Assembly (NCBI RefSeq): GCF_030518235.1
Contig: NZ_JAULSA010000002.1
Location: forward strand, 760,239 to 824,238
From: Saccharibacillus sp. CPCC 101409
Lineage (GTDB): Bacteria; Bacillota; Bacilli; Paenibacillales; Paenibacillaceae
Direction: 5' to 3'
Length of the DNA: 64,000 nucleotides
Part shown: piece by piece, positions 27,326-36,732 of the stretch
How the letters are laid out: each line of letters starts with the position of its first letter
Numbering within the stretch: position 1 is the first letter of the stretch
Notes under the pieces: generated by a model
Database searches by the model: none
The model's input: the letters and a program-made list of their open reading frames with translations, nothing else
Told to the model about the DNA's origin: nothing
Translations under genes and position numbers: made by a program

Positions 27326-28933
27326 ATGCAGTTAATGATCGTCGACGACGAAATCCACTGGGTCGACAACCTGGCGATGAACAAACCTTGGCATACGCTC
27401 GGCATCGGGCAGGTACACAAAGCTTATTCCGCGCACGAAGCGCTGGAGCTGATCGACAACCATCCGATCGATATCGTGATTTCGGACATCCTGATGCCCG
27501 AGATGAGCGGAATCGAATTGATCGAACAAATTCAAGTCCGCGACCGCAAGATCAAATGTATTATGCTGTCGGGACATTCGGACTTCGAGTTTGCCAAGCA
27601 GGCGATCCGCCATAACGCGGTCGATTATCTGCTCAAACCGCCGACCGACGGCGAGCTGCTGGACGCGGTCGGTTCGGCGATCCGGCAGTTGAACGCGGAG
27701 TGGGAAATGGTCGGTTCGCTGGAGCGGACAAGCCATACGCTGCGGGAGAATCTGCCGCTGCTCAGAGGACGGCTGCTGCTGGACGCGCTGGACGGCCAGC
27801 GCATGTCCGCCGAGGAATGGGCGCGCCGGCTGGACAACTACGGGCTGCCGTTCAAAGTCGGTGCCTGCGCGCTGCTGCTTGTGCGGATGGAAGAAGAATT
27901 CGGCAAATACCGCAACAACGGACAGCCGCTGATCGAATACGCGATTATCAATATGGCCGAAGAAGTGATGGGCGAATTCCTGGAGGTCTGGGGCGTCAAA
28001 GAAGAGCACGGTTACCTGGCGTTTCTGCTTCAATTCAAGCCCTGCGCGCCGCAGGGACGCGAGGTTCTGCTGGAGAAGCTGGCGATTCAGCTCCAGGTCA
28101 AAGTCAAACAGTTCCTCAAAGGCTCGCTGTCGATCGTGATGACCGAGCCGTTCGGATTTCCCGAGGAGCTGCCGGATGCGTTCGGACGGGCGATCGCGTA
28201 TTTCCGCCAGATCGTCGGAGACGAGCGGGAGTTCGTGATGCGCCTGAGCGAGCCGGCCGGCCCGGCCGAGCAGGGCGCGCTGCGTTCGCTGTATTTGTCG
28301 CCTTCGCTGGAAACGCTGCTGGAAGCGGGGCGCTGGGACGAGGCGGAAGAAAAGCTGCGGAAGGTCTGCGACGAGCTGGACGACAGCTGGTCGGAATCCT
28401 GGGAACACTGCATGGAAGCCGGGTTCCTGATCGCCGCTTCCTATACCAATCTCGCGCACCGCGGCGGACATAAGCTGGAAAGTCTGCTCGGAAGCGGGAT
28501 CGAGCCTCTTCAGCGCGGAGAAGCTTTCGCTTCGATCGCCAGGCTGCGGAAATGGTCGATCGAAGCGCTGCATCGGCTCAAAGAAGGCACGTCGAACGAA
28601 GTGCGCGACAATCGCTCGTCTTATGTGCGCAAAGTCCAGGCTTTTGCCGACAAAAATCTGCATCTGGACGTCTCGCTGCGCGCGCTGGCCGATCATGTGA
28701 ATCTGCACCCGACGCATTTGTCCAAGATCTACAAGATCGAGACGGGCGAAGGCATCAGCGATTACGTGGTCAATTTGCGGATGGAGCGGGCCTGCCAGAA
28801 ACTGAAGTCGACGGATAAAAAAGTGTACGAAGTCGGGTTGGAGATCGGGTATATGGACCCGGCTTATTTTATCAAAGTGTTCAAACGCCATTTCGGCATG
28901 ACGCCGCAGGAATACAGGGACGGAGGGAAATAG
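27326..28933 (+). CDS. response regulator with AraC-type DNA-binding domain, YesN family
   Basis: 535 residues. The receiver domain begins MQLMIVDDEIHW, with the phospho-acceptor D54 in ISDILMPEMSG. A long middle region of about 130-420 is poorly conserved in this family. The C-terminal AraC domain (about 430-530) has two helix-turn-helices and ends IKVFKRHFGMTPQEYRDGG. The ATG at 27326 has GGAG nine bases upstream; one two codons earlier is too close. It should activate the importer genes on either side of it. Confidence 0.92.
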   Translation: MQLMIVDDEIHWVDNLAMNKPWHTLGIGQVHKAYSAHEALELIDNHPIDIVISDILMPEMSGIELIEQIQVRDRKIKCIMLSGHSDFEFAKQAIRHNAVDYLLKPPTDGELLDAVGSAIRQLNAEWEMVGSLERTSHTLRENLPLLRGRLLLDALDGQRMSAEEWARRLDNYGLPFKVGACALLLVRMEEEFGKYRNNGQPLIEYAIINMAEEVMGEFLEVWGVKEEHGYLAFLLQFKPCAPQGREVLLEKLAIQLQVKVKQFLKGSLSIVMTEPFGFPEELPDAFGRAIAYFRQIVGDEREFVMRLSEPAGPAEQGALRSLYLSPSLETLLEAGRWDEAEEKLRKVCDELDDSWSESWEHCMEAGFLIAASYTNLAHRGGHKLESLLGSGIEPLQRGEAFASIARLRKWSIEALHRLKEGTSNEVRDNRSSYVRKVQAFADKNLHLDVSLRALADHVNLHPTHLSKIYKIETGEGISDYVVNLRMERACQKLKSTDKKVYEVGLEIGYMDPAYFIKVFKRHFGMTPQEYRDGGK

Positions 28934-29042
28934 CGTGACAAAGTCCTATCGGGCCTAACAAACTCATATAGATGCCTTCCCGCAAAAGTTGGTACAGTAA
29001 CCAGTGTAAGAGAGGTCGACAAGTAAACGGGGGGATCGAGCA

Positions 29043-30713
29043 ATGAAAAAATCACGCAGTACCTGGAAACTCCTTGCGGCAGCCGGACTGCTTGCCGTAA
29101 CGGCCTGCAGCGGAGCGTCGGACGGAAAAAGCGCGGACAGCGCGGACGTCGGATCGTCTGCGGCCGAAGCGGCGTTCGCCGCCGGCAAATACGACCCGCC
29201 GATCGAGATCAGCACCGTGCTGATGCCCAAAAAATACGTTCAGGGCGATACGAAAGAAAACAACGTGCACGACCGCTGGATGCTGGATACGCTGGGCCTC
29301 AAACACAAAGATACCTGGTACCCGGCCAACGACGACCAGTACAAACAAAAATTGCAGCTCGCTGTCGCTTCCGGGGAAAAACTGCCCGATTTCGTGCCGG
29401 TGCCGACCAACGCCGTGCTCACGAACCAGCTGATCGAATCCGGACAGTTTATGCCGATTGACGAGCTGTTCGACAAATACGCCAACCGGATTCTCAAAGA
29501 CCATGCCGCCGAGCATCCCGAGCTGTGGTATCCGTTTACCAAGGACGGCAAGAAATACAATATGCCGATTCTCGAATACACGGACAACGACGATACCGAG
29601 CTGTGGCTGCGCGAGGACTGGATGGAGAAGCTGAATCTGCAAGCGCCGAAAACGATCGCCGATCTGGAAAATATCATGGACAAGTTCAAAAACGAAAACC
29701 CGGACGGGCTGTCGCCCGACAAAGTATATCCGCTGGCCATCTCGCTCAAAAGCAACACCAACACCTGGATGGGTTCGCTCGACTGGCTGTTCGGGGCGTA
29801 CGGCACGATCGAAGAGCAGTGGAACAAAGACGCGGACGGCAATCTGGAATACGGCTCGATCAATCCCGGTTCCAAGCAAGCGCTCGCCAAGCTGCGGGAA
29901 TGGATGGACAAAGGCTATATCCACGCCGATTCCGCGCTGTGGAGCGAATCGAAAGCGGCGGAGAGCTGGACCAAAGGCACGGCGGGCATTCTGCCCGGCG
30001 CCAACTGGGTACCGGACTGGCCGGCTCCCGATCTGCTGAGCACGGTTCCCGGCTCCAAGATCAAAGCTTACCCGGTACCGGAAGGACCGGACGGGCTGAT
30101 CGGCACGAAGTGGCAGAATTCCGGCGTCAACTCGAGTATTATGATCAACAAAGACGCCGAGCATCCGGAAGCCATTTTCCTGTATTACAACTACCTGCTG
30201 GACAACCTGGCGAACCCGGCCGAAGGAAGCGACTACGAATACGGCTTCGCCAAAGGCTACGACTGGGATACGATCGACGGCAAACCGACCAGCGACAAAG
30301 ACAAGATCAAGGAATTCTCCAACGAGTTCCCGTTCCTGACGGGTCCGGCGCGCATTCCGGATCTGTATATGAAAACGCTGGTCAAGCTGGCGGACGGCGA
30401 AGAGCCGGCAACGCCGTTCGAGCGCCAGATGGCCGAGTTCCGCAAGCCGGAGAACTGGCACGCGGCAAAAGTGGTTATGTCCCAGCAGGACGTGCGCAGA
30501 CAAAACTACTTTACGGGAGCGGCGACGCCGACCATGATCTCGAAGTGGAATCTGCTGCGGCAGTCGGAGATGGAGACGTTCAACAAGATCATTTACGGCC
30601 AGCTGCCGATCGACGCGTTCGACGAGTTCGTCGCCAATTGGAAAGCCAACGGGGGCGAACAAATCACGCAGGAAGTCAATGAATGGTACAAGTCGGTATC
30701 CGGGCAGCAGTAA
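29043..30713 (+). CDS. extracellular solute-binding lipoprotein, LplA family
   Basis: 556 residues. The signal peptide ends in the lipobox LAVTAC, with Cys22 the lipidated residue. The mature protein begins with a Ser/Ala/Asp-rich linker, then a two-lobe binding fold of the large (about 500-550 residue) LplA type. Family segments include DDQYKQKLQLAVASGE and WMDKGYIHADSALW. It delivers the unknown oligosaccharide to the permease pair at 23479-25317, which is encoded divergently on the other side of the two-component genes. A ribosome site GGGGGGAT precedes the ATG. A strong terminator follows. Confidence 0.9.
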   Translation: MKKSRSTWKLLAAAGLLAVTACSGASDGKSADSADVGSSAAEAAFAAGKYDPPIEISTVLMPKKYVQGDTKENNVHDRWMLDTLGLKHKDTWYPANDDQYKQKLQLAVASGEKLPDFVPVPTNAVLTNQLIESGQFMPIDELFDKYANRILKDHAAEHPELWYPFTKDGKKYNMPILEYTDNDDTELWLREDWMEKLNLQAPKTIADLENIMDKFKNENPDGLSPDKVYPLAISLKSNTNTWMGSLDWLFGAYGTIEEQWNKDADGNLEYGSINPGSKQALAKLREWMDKGYIHADSALWSESKAAESWTKGTAGILPGANWVPDWPAPDLLSTVPGSKIKAYPVPEGPDGLIGTKWQNSGVNSSIMINKDAEHPEAIFLYYNYLLDNLANPAEGSDYEYGFAKGYDWDTIDGKPTSDKDKIKEFSNEFPFLTGPARIPDLYMKTLVKLADGEEPATPFERQMAEFRKPENWHAAKVVMSQQDVRRQNYFTGAATPTMISKWNLLRQSEMETFNKIIYGQLPIDAFDEFVANWKANGGEQITQEVNEWYKSVSGQQ

Positions 30714-30764
30714 ACGGGCGGAGCCGGCCGCAGTATCATCGCAATCGTTAAAGACCAACCGTCG

Positions 30765-30800
30765 AAGACCGAAATCGCCGCCGCGATTTCGGTCTTTTTT
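30765..30800 (+). terminator. intrinsic terminator after the solute-binding lipoprotein gene
   Basis: AAGACCGAAATCGC and GCGATTTCGGTCTT pair around CGCC, followed by TTTT. Confidence 0.9.
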
Positions 30801-30939
30801 GCGCGCTCTAACGCTGTGGGACGGGGCGGATGTGTACAATAAAAGCGGCGGACCGAACAAAAATCGAATTTTGTGCCGCTTATGTGCAGGGGTTGATCCG
30901 GCAGGCGCGTCTATACAGGCGGGAAAGGGGGAGACACCG

Positions 30940-31488
30940 ATTGACGAACAGGAATTGATTCGCCGCATTCTGCGCGGCGACCGGGACGCGTTCCGCGAAC
31001 TGGTCGATGCGTATCGGCAGCCGGTATTCCGGATTGCTTTCTCGGTACTGCGCAGCGAGAAGGATGCCGAAGACGCAGCGCAGGAAGTGTTTATCCAGAT
31101 TCATAAATCGCTCCCCGATTACCGTTCCCAGGGATTTAAGACGTGGATCTCCCGCATTGCGCTGAACAAGGCGATCGACTTCAAGCGCAAGCAGAACCGC
31201 CGCCGCGAAGATCTGTACGATTCCGAACCGGCGCTGCTTCAAGCGCCTTCGGGCGAAGAAGCTCCCCTGACCCGGATACTGCGGCAGGAGCGAGCGGAAG
31301 AGATCAAGCGGCGCATGATGGAGATGCCGGGCGGACACCGCGAGGTAATCGAAGCTTTTTATTTTCAAGGCAAGAACTACGAACAAATTTCGGCGGAGCT
31401 GCATGTGACGGTCAAGACCGTCGAATCGAAATTATACCGAGCCCGAATGTGGATTCGGCAGCACTGGCGGGAGGAGGAATGGCTGTGA
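30940..31488 (+). CDS. ECF-type RNA polymerase sigma factor, probable ATT start
   Basis: About 182 residues. Region 2 (FRELVDAYRQPVFRIAFSVL, then DAEDAAQEVFIQIHKSL) binds the -10 element. Region 4 (HREVIEAFYFQGKNYEQISAELHVTVKTVESKLYRAR area) is the -35-binding helix-turn-helix. The best start is ATT at 30940, nine bases after AAAGGGGG. TTG at 30941 is out of frame, and the only in-frame alternatives are a GTG at 30832 in the upstream region or a TTG at 30955 with a poor site. Its stop overlaps the next gene (GTGA), which encodes a membrane protein placed as its anti-sigma factor. The controlled genes probably include its own operon. Confidence 0.85.
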   Translation: MDEQELIRRILRGDRDAFRELVDAYRQPVFRIAFSVLRSEKDAEDAAQEVFIQIHKSLPDYRSQGFKTWISRIALNKAIDFKRKQNRRREDLYDSEPALLQAPSGEEAPLTRILRQERAEEIKRRMMEMPGGHREVIEAFYFQGKNYEQISAELHVTVKTVESKLYRARMWIRQHWREEEWL

Positions 31489-31952
31489 ACGATCGGAGAG
31501 AAGACTTGCGGGTACCGTGGGAAGCTTATATCCGCGGCACGCTGCCGGAGGCGAAGCGGGAACAATTGGAACGGCTGCTGCAAAGCGGGGACGAAGACGT
31601 ATTCGGGCACTATCTGTCGGCGCTGGAACGCTGCGGGGCGCTGCTGCCGGAGCTACGGGCGGAAGATTCGTTCAGCGAACGGATCATGGACGCCATTCCG
31701 GAAGAAACGAGGGAGCAGCGGGGGCGTTTCGGCGGAAAATGGACCGAGCCGATCGTGCTCTACACGATGGCCGCCGCCGCCGCGCTGCTGCTGACCTTTA
31801 CCGGCGCGTTCGATCGCTTGAGCGAAGGCGCTGGACACGCGGCGGGCGAAGCGGGCAAAGTATCGTATACCGAAAAGCTGGCTGAGAGTGCTTCGTCCTG
31901 GCTGAGCGGGTTGAAAGCGAAAGGAGACGAGCATGAATCAACAACGAAGTAA
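31485..31952 (+). CDS. putative membrane anti-sigma factor
   Basis: 155 residues. A cytoplasmic helical N-terminal half (about 1-80) is followed by one transmembrane helix near 83-103 and an extracytoplasmic tail. The layout and its position directly after an ECF sigma gene, overlapping by four bases, mark it as the likely anti-sigma factor. The classic HxxxCxxC zinc motif of RsiW-type anti-sigmas is absent; only one Cys is present in the N-terminal domain. GTG 31485 has GGAGGAG nine bases upstream, while the ATG at 31479 is too close. Similarity to a named family was not recognised. Confidence 0.7.
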   Translation: MNDRREDLRVPWEAYIRGTLPEAKREQLERLLQSGDEDVFGHYLSALERCGALLPELRAEDSFSERIMDAIPEETREQRGRFGGKWTEPIVLYTMAAAAALLLTFTGAFDRLSEGAGHAAGEAGKVSYTEKLAESASSWLSGLKAKGDEHESTTK

Positions 31953-33141
31953 AGTGGCGGCGCTGCTGCTGAATATCATCCCGGGGCTCGGACATTTGTA
32001 CTGGGGCAACAAAGGCCGGATCTTTATTTACTTCCTGCTGATCGGTACAGGAATGCTGGGGAGCATAGCGCTGTCGGTGCTCTCCGGCGACAACGAGTGG
32101 ATTCTGGTGGGATTGGCCGGCGTGTTTATCGTCTGGTGCATCAGCATGTTGGATATCGTCATCGTGCTGCTGAACAGTCCTCCGGCCTCCAACGTGCCGC
32201 CGGAGGACTACGGCCTCGGCCGCGATTACCGGTCTTACCCCGACCGCGAACGCGGGAACGAAGCGGGAGACGAAGATCGGGACGCGCATATGGAATTCGC
32301 AGCGGAAGAATCCGACCGGCCGCCCTATCCGCCGATCGGCGAAGGGCGCATGCTGAGCGGCGCGGAGTCTTTTTCCGATTCGGAGCGCTTCTATACGGTG
32401 ATCCTGAGCTTTGTGCCGGGACTCGGCCATCTGTACATGGGGCTGCTTCAGCGGGGCGTATCGTTCCTGGTGGCGTTCTTCGGCCTGGCGACCGCGCTTG
32501 TGTTCCTGACCGGCATTACGCACAATCATGCGTTTCTGCTGTTCATGGGCGTGCTGCCGATCGTTTGGATCTATGGGATGTTCGACGCGGTGCAGTTGGC
32601 CGAGCGCAAAAGCCGCGGCGAAAAAGTGCGGGACTTCTCGCTGGTCGAACAATGGGACATGGACCGCGAAGGCGGGCATAAAAGCCGGACGCTGGCGCTC
32701 GTGCTTTCCGTCGTGCCGGGCGCCGGTCAAATGTACATGGGATTGATGCAGCGCGGCGCGCAGTTCATGCTGCTGTTCTTCGGCAGTATTTACGTGCTGG
32801 ATGTGCTGGGATTTTCGCTGTTCCTATTCCTGGTTCCGCTGATCTGGTTCTATTCGTTCTTCGACGCTTTGCAGCAGATCGGACGGTACGGGCGCGAGCC
32901 GCTGTTTGACAAACCGCTGATCCAGAGCCTGCTGTTGAACCGCCGCTGGATCGGCATTGCCCTGGTACTGCTGGGTGTGTACTATATCTTCGACCGCGTG
33001 GTGCTGGTGCTGATGGAAGCTTTTATGCACTGGAAACTGGCGCAGCTTCGGGTGATCTACGATTACGCCGAACCGGCGATTGTCCCGGTTCTGCTGATGA
33101 TCGGCGGCATTGTGCTGATTCGAAGCCGGAAGAACGCATAA
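31933..33141 (+). CDS. multi-pass membrane protein with three TM2-like repeats
   Basis: 402 residues. Three similar modules each start with a Pro-Gly turn: IIPGLGHLYWG (about 14), FVPGLGHLYMG (about 162) and VVPGAGQMYMG (about 261). Each is followed by hydrophobic helices and an Asp-containing end such as MFDAVQ or FFDALQ. A hydrophilic, acidic loop of about 60 residues separates modules one and two, and two further helices end the protein. The modules resemble TM2-type domains. It overlaps the anti-sigma gene by 20 bases, so it belongs to the sigma operon; a role in sensing envelope state or holding the anti-sigma factor is inference. Confidence 0.8.
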   Translation: MNQQRSKVAALLLNIIPGLGHLYWGNKGRIFIYFLLIGTGMLGSIALSVLSGDNEWILVGLAGVFIVWCISMLDIVIVLLNSPPASNVPPEDYGLGRDYRSYPDRERGNEAGDEDRDAHMEFAAEESDRPPYPPIGEGRMLSGAESFSDSERFYTVILSFVPGLGHLYMGLLQRGVSFLVAFFGLATALVFLTGITHNHAFLLFMGVLPIVWIYGMFDAVQLAERKSRGEKVRDFSLVEQWDMDREGGHKSRTLALVLSVVPGAGQMYMGLMQRGAQFMLLFFGSIYVLDVLGFSLFLFLVPLIWFYSFFDALQQIGRYGREPLFDKPLIQSLLLNRRWIGIALVLLGVYYIFDRVVLVLMEAFMHWKLAQLRVIYDYAEPAIVPVLLMIGGIVLIRSRKNA

Positions 33142-33158
33142 GCGACAAAAAGAACGGC

Positions 33159-33208
33159 AAAAAACCGCCCGCAGGCCGGAGAGCGATCTCCGGAGCGGGC
33201 GGTTTTTT
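33159..33208. terminator. bidirectional terminator between the sigma operon and proC
   Basis: AAAAAACCGCCCGC and GCGGGCGGTTTTTT pair, with an inner CCGGAG/CTCCGG stem. The A and T tracts make it work for both converging units. Confidence 0.9.
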
Positions 33209-33273
33209 AGACGAAGCGTAAAAAAGAGCGGCGGCGGATCGGGCCGCTGCGCGCGGCGAATCCCGGTTCTGCT

Positions 33274-34140
33274 TTAATTTCCGAGCTTGTCTTCAAGCTC
33301 CCGGCCCATTTCCGCGGAGCGTTCGGAGCAGCGCTGCGCGGCGCGGATCACCGCTCCGCGGAAGTCGCTCTCGTCGAGCTTGGCGATCGCGGCCTGGGTG
33401 GCTCCGTTGGGCGAGGTGACTTTGCGCCGCAGTTCGGCCGGTTCTTCGCCGGTTTGGCGGACCATCTGGGCCGCGCCGAGCACGGTCTGGACCGTCATCT
33501 CGCGCGCCTGCTCGCGCGTCAGTCCTCCAAGCTCGGCCGCTTCGATCAGCGCTTCCATAAGATAATAGACGTAAGCCGGGCCGCTGCCGGAGATGCCCGT
33601 CAGGGGATCGATCTTATCTTCGTCCGTTTCAACGATCGTGCCGACTGCTTCGAACAGCAAACGGGCCGTGCGGCGATGCTCGTCGGACAGGCCTTCGGAA
33701 TAAGAAAGGCCGGTAACGCCCAGCCCGATCGTGCTCGACGTATTCGGCATCGTGCGCACGATCGGCTGATCTTCGCGGCCGAGCAGTTTGCGCATCGTGG
33801 CGATCGACAAGCCCGCGATCATCGAGACGACCAGCGTGCGTGGACCGATCAGCGCGCCGAGCTGATTCAGCGCTTCGGCCGCGTCTTTGGGCTTCATCGC
33901 CAGAATGACGATCGGCGAGGAGCGCAGCGCGTCGAGCTTCTCGGAGGGATCGTTTGTGGCGGCGGTTCCGTAGCGCTGCTTGAGGTCTTCAAGCCGTCCG
34001 CTGTCGCTCCGGTTCAGGAACGTAATTTGCGTGGGCGCAATCACCGCCCGGGCGATCAGGCCGCGGGCGACGGCTTCGGCCATCGAACCGGCCCCGTAGA
34101 AGCAAATGCGGTCTTCGATCAGCATGCGGGTCTGGGTCAT
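33274..34140 (-). CDS. proC: pyrroline-5-carboxylate reductase
   Basis: About 288 residues; the last step of proline synthesis. The dinucleotide-binding start ICFYGAGSMAEAVARGL and the late signature SPNGATQAAIAKL are intact, as is the dimer region GISGSGPAYVYYLMEAL. The start at 34140 has AAAGG about 11 bases upstream; an ATG at 34152 overlaps that site and is the alternative. Together with proA and proB it forms a complete minus-strand proline operon in the order proB-proA-proC. Confidence 0.92.
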   Translation of the reverse strand: MTQTRMLIEDRICFYGAGSMAEAVARGLIARAVIAPTQITFLNRSDSGRLEDLKQRYGTAATNDPSEKLDALRSSPIVILAMKPKDAAEALNQLGALIGPRTLVVSMIAGLSIATMRKLLGREDQPIVRTMPNTSSTIGLGVTGLSYSEGLSDEHRRTARLLFEAVGTIVETDEDKIDPLTGISGSGPAYVYYLMEALIEAAELGGLTREQAREMTVQTVLGAAQMVRQTGEEPAELRRKVTSPNGATQAAIAKLDESDFRGAVIRAAQRCSERSAEMGRELEDKLGN

Positions 34141-34219
34141 GTTGAAATTCATCCTTTCCGATAAGCGAAATAAAAGAATAGGGACTGCATAGAGACTGGA
34201 TAAATCGTTTATCCGAAAC

Positions 34220-35521
34220 TCAAGGCCGGATCTGTCCGGTTCCCCGCACCACATATTTGGACGAAGTGAGCGCCGGCAGTCCCATCGGGCCGCGGGCGTG
34301 CAGCTTCTGCGTGCTGATGCCGATCTCCGCGCCGAAGCCGAATTCGAAGCCGTCCGTAAAGCGGGTGGAGGCGTTGTGGTAAACGGCGGCGGCGTCGATC
34401 TCGTTCAGAAAGCGGACCGCGTTCACGTCGCTTTCGGTGACGATAGCTTCGGAATGTTTGGTGCCGTATCGGGAGACATGCGCCAGCGCTTCGTCCAGAT
34501 CGTTCACAATGCGGATATTCAAAATATAGTCGTTGTACTCCGTGGCGTAGTCTTCTTCCGACGCCGGCTTGGCTTCCGCAACCAGACTGCGCGTTTGCTC
34601 GTCTCCCCGCAGCTCGACGCCGCGCTCCAGCAGCGCGTCCGCGAGGCCGCGCAGTTCGCGCCGCGCGTAATCGGCGTGCACGATCAGCGTTTCCATCGAG
34701 TTGCACACCGAAGGACGCTGCACTTTCGCATTCAGCGCGATCGAAGCGGCCATGTCCGGCCGCGCCGATTCGTCGATATACGTATGGCAGACGCCGGCGC
34801 CCGTTTCGATGACCGGCACGGTCGAATTCAGCACGACATTTTGGATCAGCGAGCGTCCGCCGCGCGGAATAATCACATCCAACAGCCCGTTCAGCTTCAG
34901 CATCTCGTCGACGGAAGAGCGCGAAGCGTCTTCGATCAGCTGGAGCGCATCGGGCGGCACCTCCGTGCCGGCCAGAGCTTCGCGCAGCACCTGCGCGATC
35001 CGCCGGTTGGTGGAAAGGGCGGCCGAGCCGCCGCGCAGCACTACGGCGTTGCCGGTCTTGAGGCAGAGCGCCGCCGCGTCGACCGTGACGTTCGGGCGCG
35101 CTTCGTATACGATGCCGATCACGCCGAGCGGCACGCTGATCTTCTCGATACGCAGTCCGTTCGGGCGTTCGAACCGCTCCAGCGTCCGTCCCGTCGGGTC
35201 GGGAAGATCCGCGACCAGTCTGAGCGCGTCCGCGATCGAAGCGATCCGCTCCCCGCTCAGCATCAGGCGATCGAGCAGCGATTCGCTTGTGCCCTGCGAG
35301 CGTCCGCGTTCCAGATCTTCGCGGTTCGCTTCGATCAGCGAATCCCGCTCCGATACGAGCACGTCGGCCATTTTCAGCAGCGCCGCGTTTTTCTTGTCCG
35401 TGGAGACCGACGCCAGCTTGCGGGCGGCCGTTTGCGCCAGCAGCGCTTTGCTTCGCACCTCGCTGGTTTGGCGTTCAGTCGAGTGATCGGCCGATGTTTC
35501 GTTAATGCGCAGTTCGCTCAT
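34220..35521 (-). CDS. proA: gamma-glutamyl phosphate reductase
   Basis: 433 residues; NADPH-dependent reduction of glutamyl-5-phosphate to the semialdehyde. Family blocks include PLGVIGIVYEARPNVTVDAA, and the catalytic Cys is in RPSVCNSMETL. The start at 35521 follows AAGGAGG; an in-frame ATG nine codons upstream precedes that site. It lies 46 bases after proB on the minus strand, consistent with one transcript from the T-box leader. Confidence 0.94.
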   Translation of the reverse strand: MSELRINETSADHSTERQTSEVRSKALLAQTAARKLASVSTDKKNAALLKMADVLVSERDSLIEANREDLERGRSQGTSESLLDRLMLSGERIASIADALRLVADLPDPTGRTLERFERPNGLRIEKISVPLGVIGIVYEARPNVTVDAAALCLKTGNAVVLRGGSAALSTNRRIAQVLREALAGTEVPPDALQLIEDASRSSVDEMLKLNGLLDVIIPRGGRSLIQNVVLNSTVPVIETGAGVCHTYIDESARPDMAASIALNAKVQRPSVCNSMETLIVHADYARRELRGLADALLERGVELRGDEQTRSLVAEAKPASEEDYATEYNDYILNIRIVNDLDEALAHVSRYGTKHSEAIVTESDVNAVRFLNEIDAAAVYHNASTRFTDGFEFGFGAEIGISTQKLHARGPMGLPALTSSKYVVRGTGQIRP

Positions 35522-35567
35522 ATCCTTTTCCTCCTTATCGATCTTCATATATCCCCGCTGTGCGGGG

Positions 35568-36674
35568 TTATCGGCCCAGCGAAATCCATTCGTCCCGGTG
35601 GATGGCTTCCAGCCGGTGCAGTCCCTGGAGCTTGTCCAGCACTTCGGGGCCGGACAAGCCGCAGACGCTCTGCAAATCTTCCATGTCGTAATTGACGACG
35701 CCTCGGCCGACGATACCGCCGTCCGGACCCAGCACCTCCACCACGTCGCCGGCGTGGAACTGTCCTTCGACGCCGGTGATGCCGACCGGCAGCAGGCTGC
35801 GTCCTTCTCCGGTCAGCGCCCGCTGCGCGCCGGCATCGACAATCAGCGCGCCGAGCGGGCGCGACAGATAGCCGAGCCACTGCTTTTTGACCGGCATCGA
35901 CGAGAGCGTCGTCGTAAAGTGCGTGCCGCGTCCCGCGCCTTGGGCCGCCGCGGCCAGATCGCCGCTTTCGCCCGCACGGCCGATAAAGACCGGCACGCCG
36001 CCTCTTGTTGCGATGCGCGCCGCGTCGAGCTTGGAGCGCATGCCGCCCGTGCCGACGCCCGAGCCGGCGCCGCCGGCCATCCGGTAAATCTCGTCGTCGA
36101 TCTCGTCTACCGTTTCGTATTTGAACGCGTCCGGATCGTGCCGCGGGTCCGCGCTGTACAGACCGTCCATATCGGTCAGGATCACCAGCCGGTCCGCTTT
36201 GACCAGATTCGCGACAAGCGCGGACAGCGTATCGTTGTCGCCGAATTTAAGTTCGTCGACCGAGACCGTATCGTTCTCGTTGAAGATCGGCAGAATGCCG
36301 CGCTCCAGCAGTTCCTCGATCGTCATGACCGCGCTGCCGATGCGTTTGCGGCTGTGGAAGTCCGTCCGCGTCAGCAGGATCTGCGCCGCGACCCGGTCGT
36401 ATTTCGCCAGCGCTTCCTGATAGGCTCTCATCAGCAGCGCCTGTCCGACGGCCGCCGAAGCCTGCTTTTCGTGCAGCTTTTTGGGCCGTTCCCTGTAGCC
36501 GATCGCCCGAAATCCCGCGGCGACGGCGCCCGAGGTCACCAGTAGCGGATGATAGCCGCGCTCCGCGAGCTGCGCCAGCTCGCCCGCGAAGTAGGCGACC
36601 GCCGCATGGTCCAGTCCGCCGCGCGGGCCGGTCAGCGAGCTGCTGCCGATTTTGACTACGATGCGTTTTTGCAT
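35568..36674 (-). CDS. proB: glutamate 5-kinase with PUA domain
   Basis: 368 residues; the first and committed proline step. The amino-acid kinase domain (about 1-255) shows VVKIGSSSLTG, the substrate segment NENDTVS and GVGTGGMRSKLDAA. The C-terminal PUA domain (about 275-355) is of the kind found in feedback-inhibited bacterial enzymes. It lies directly after a T-box leader on the same strand, so expression should respond to the charging state of a tRNA, most plausibly tRNA-Pro. Confidence 0.94.
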   Translation of the reverse strand: MQKRIVVKIGSSSLTGPRGGLDHAAVAYFAGELAQLAERGYHPLLVTSGAVAAGFRAIGYRERPKKLHEKQASAAVGQALLMRAYQEALAKYDRVAAQILLTRTDFHSRKRIGSAVMTIEELLERGILPIFNENDTVSVDELKFGDNDTLSALVANLVKADRLVILTDMDGLYSADPRHDPDAFKYETVDEIDDEIYRMAGGAGSGVGTGGMRSKLDAARIATRGGVPVFIGRAGESGDLAAAAQGAGRGTHFTTTLSSMPVKKQWLGYLSRPLGALIVDAGAQRALTGEGRSLLPVGITGVEGQFHAGDVVEVLGPDGGIVGRGVVNYDMEDLQSVCGLSGPEVLDKLQGLHRLEAIHRDEWISLGR

Positions 36675-36732
36675 AATGCGTTCCTTCTTTCCGTGTGTCG
36701 CTGTCAGCCGGGAAGAACAAGCGGCGCAGCAT

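Noticed and set aside
30941..30958. TTG start for the sigma factor
   Set aside because: It is nicely placed after the ribosome site but out of frame and meets a stop after five codons.
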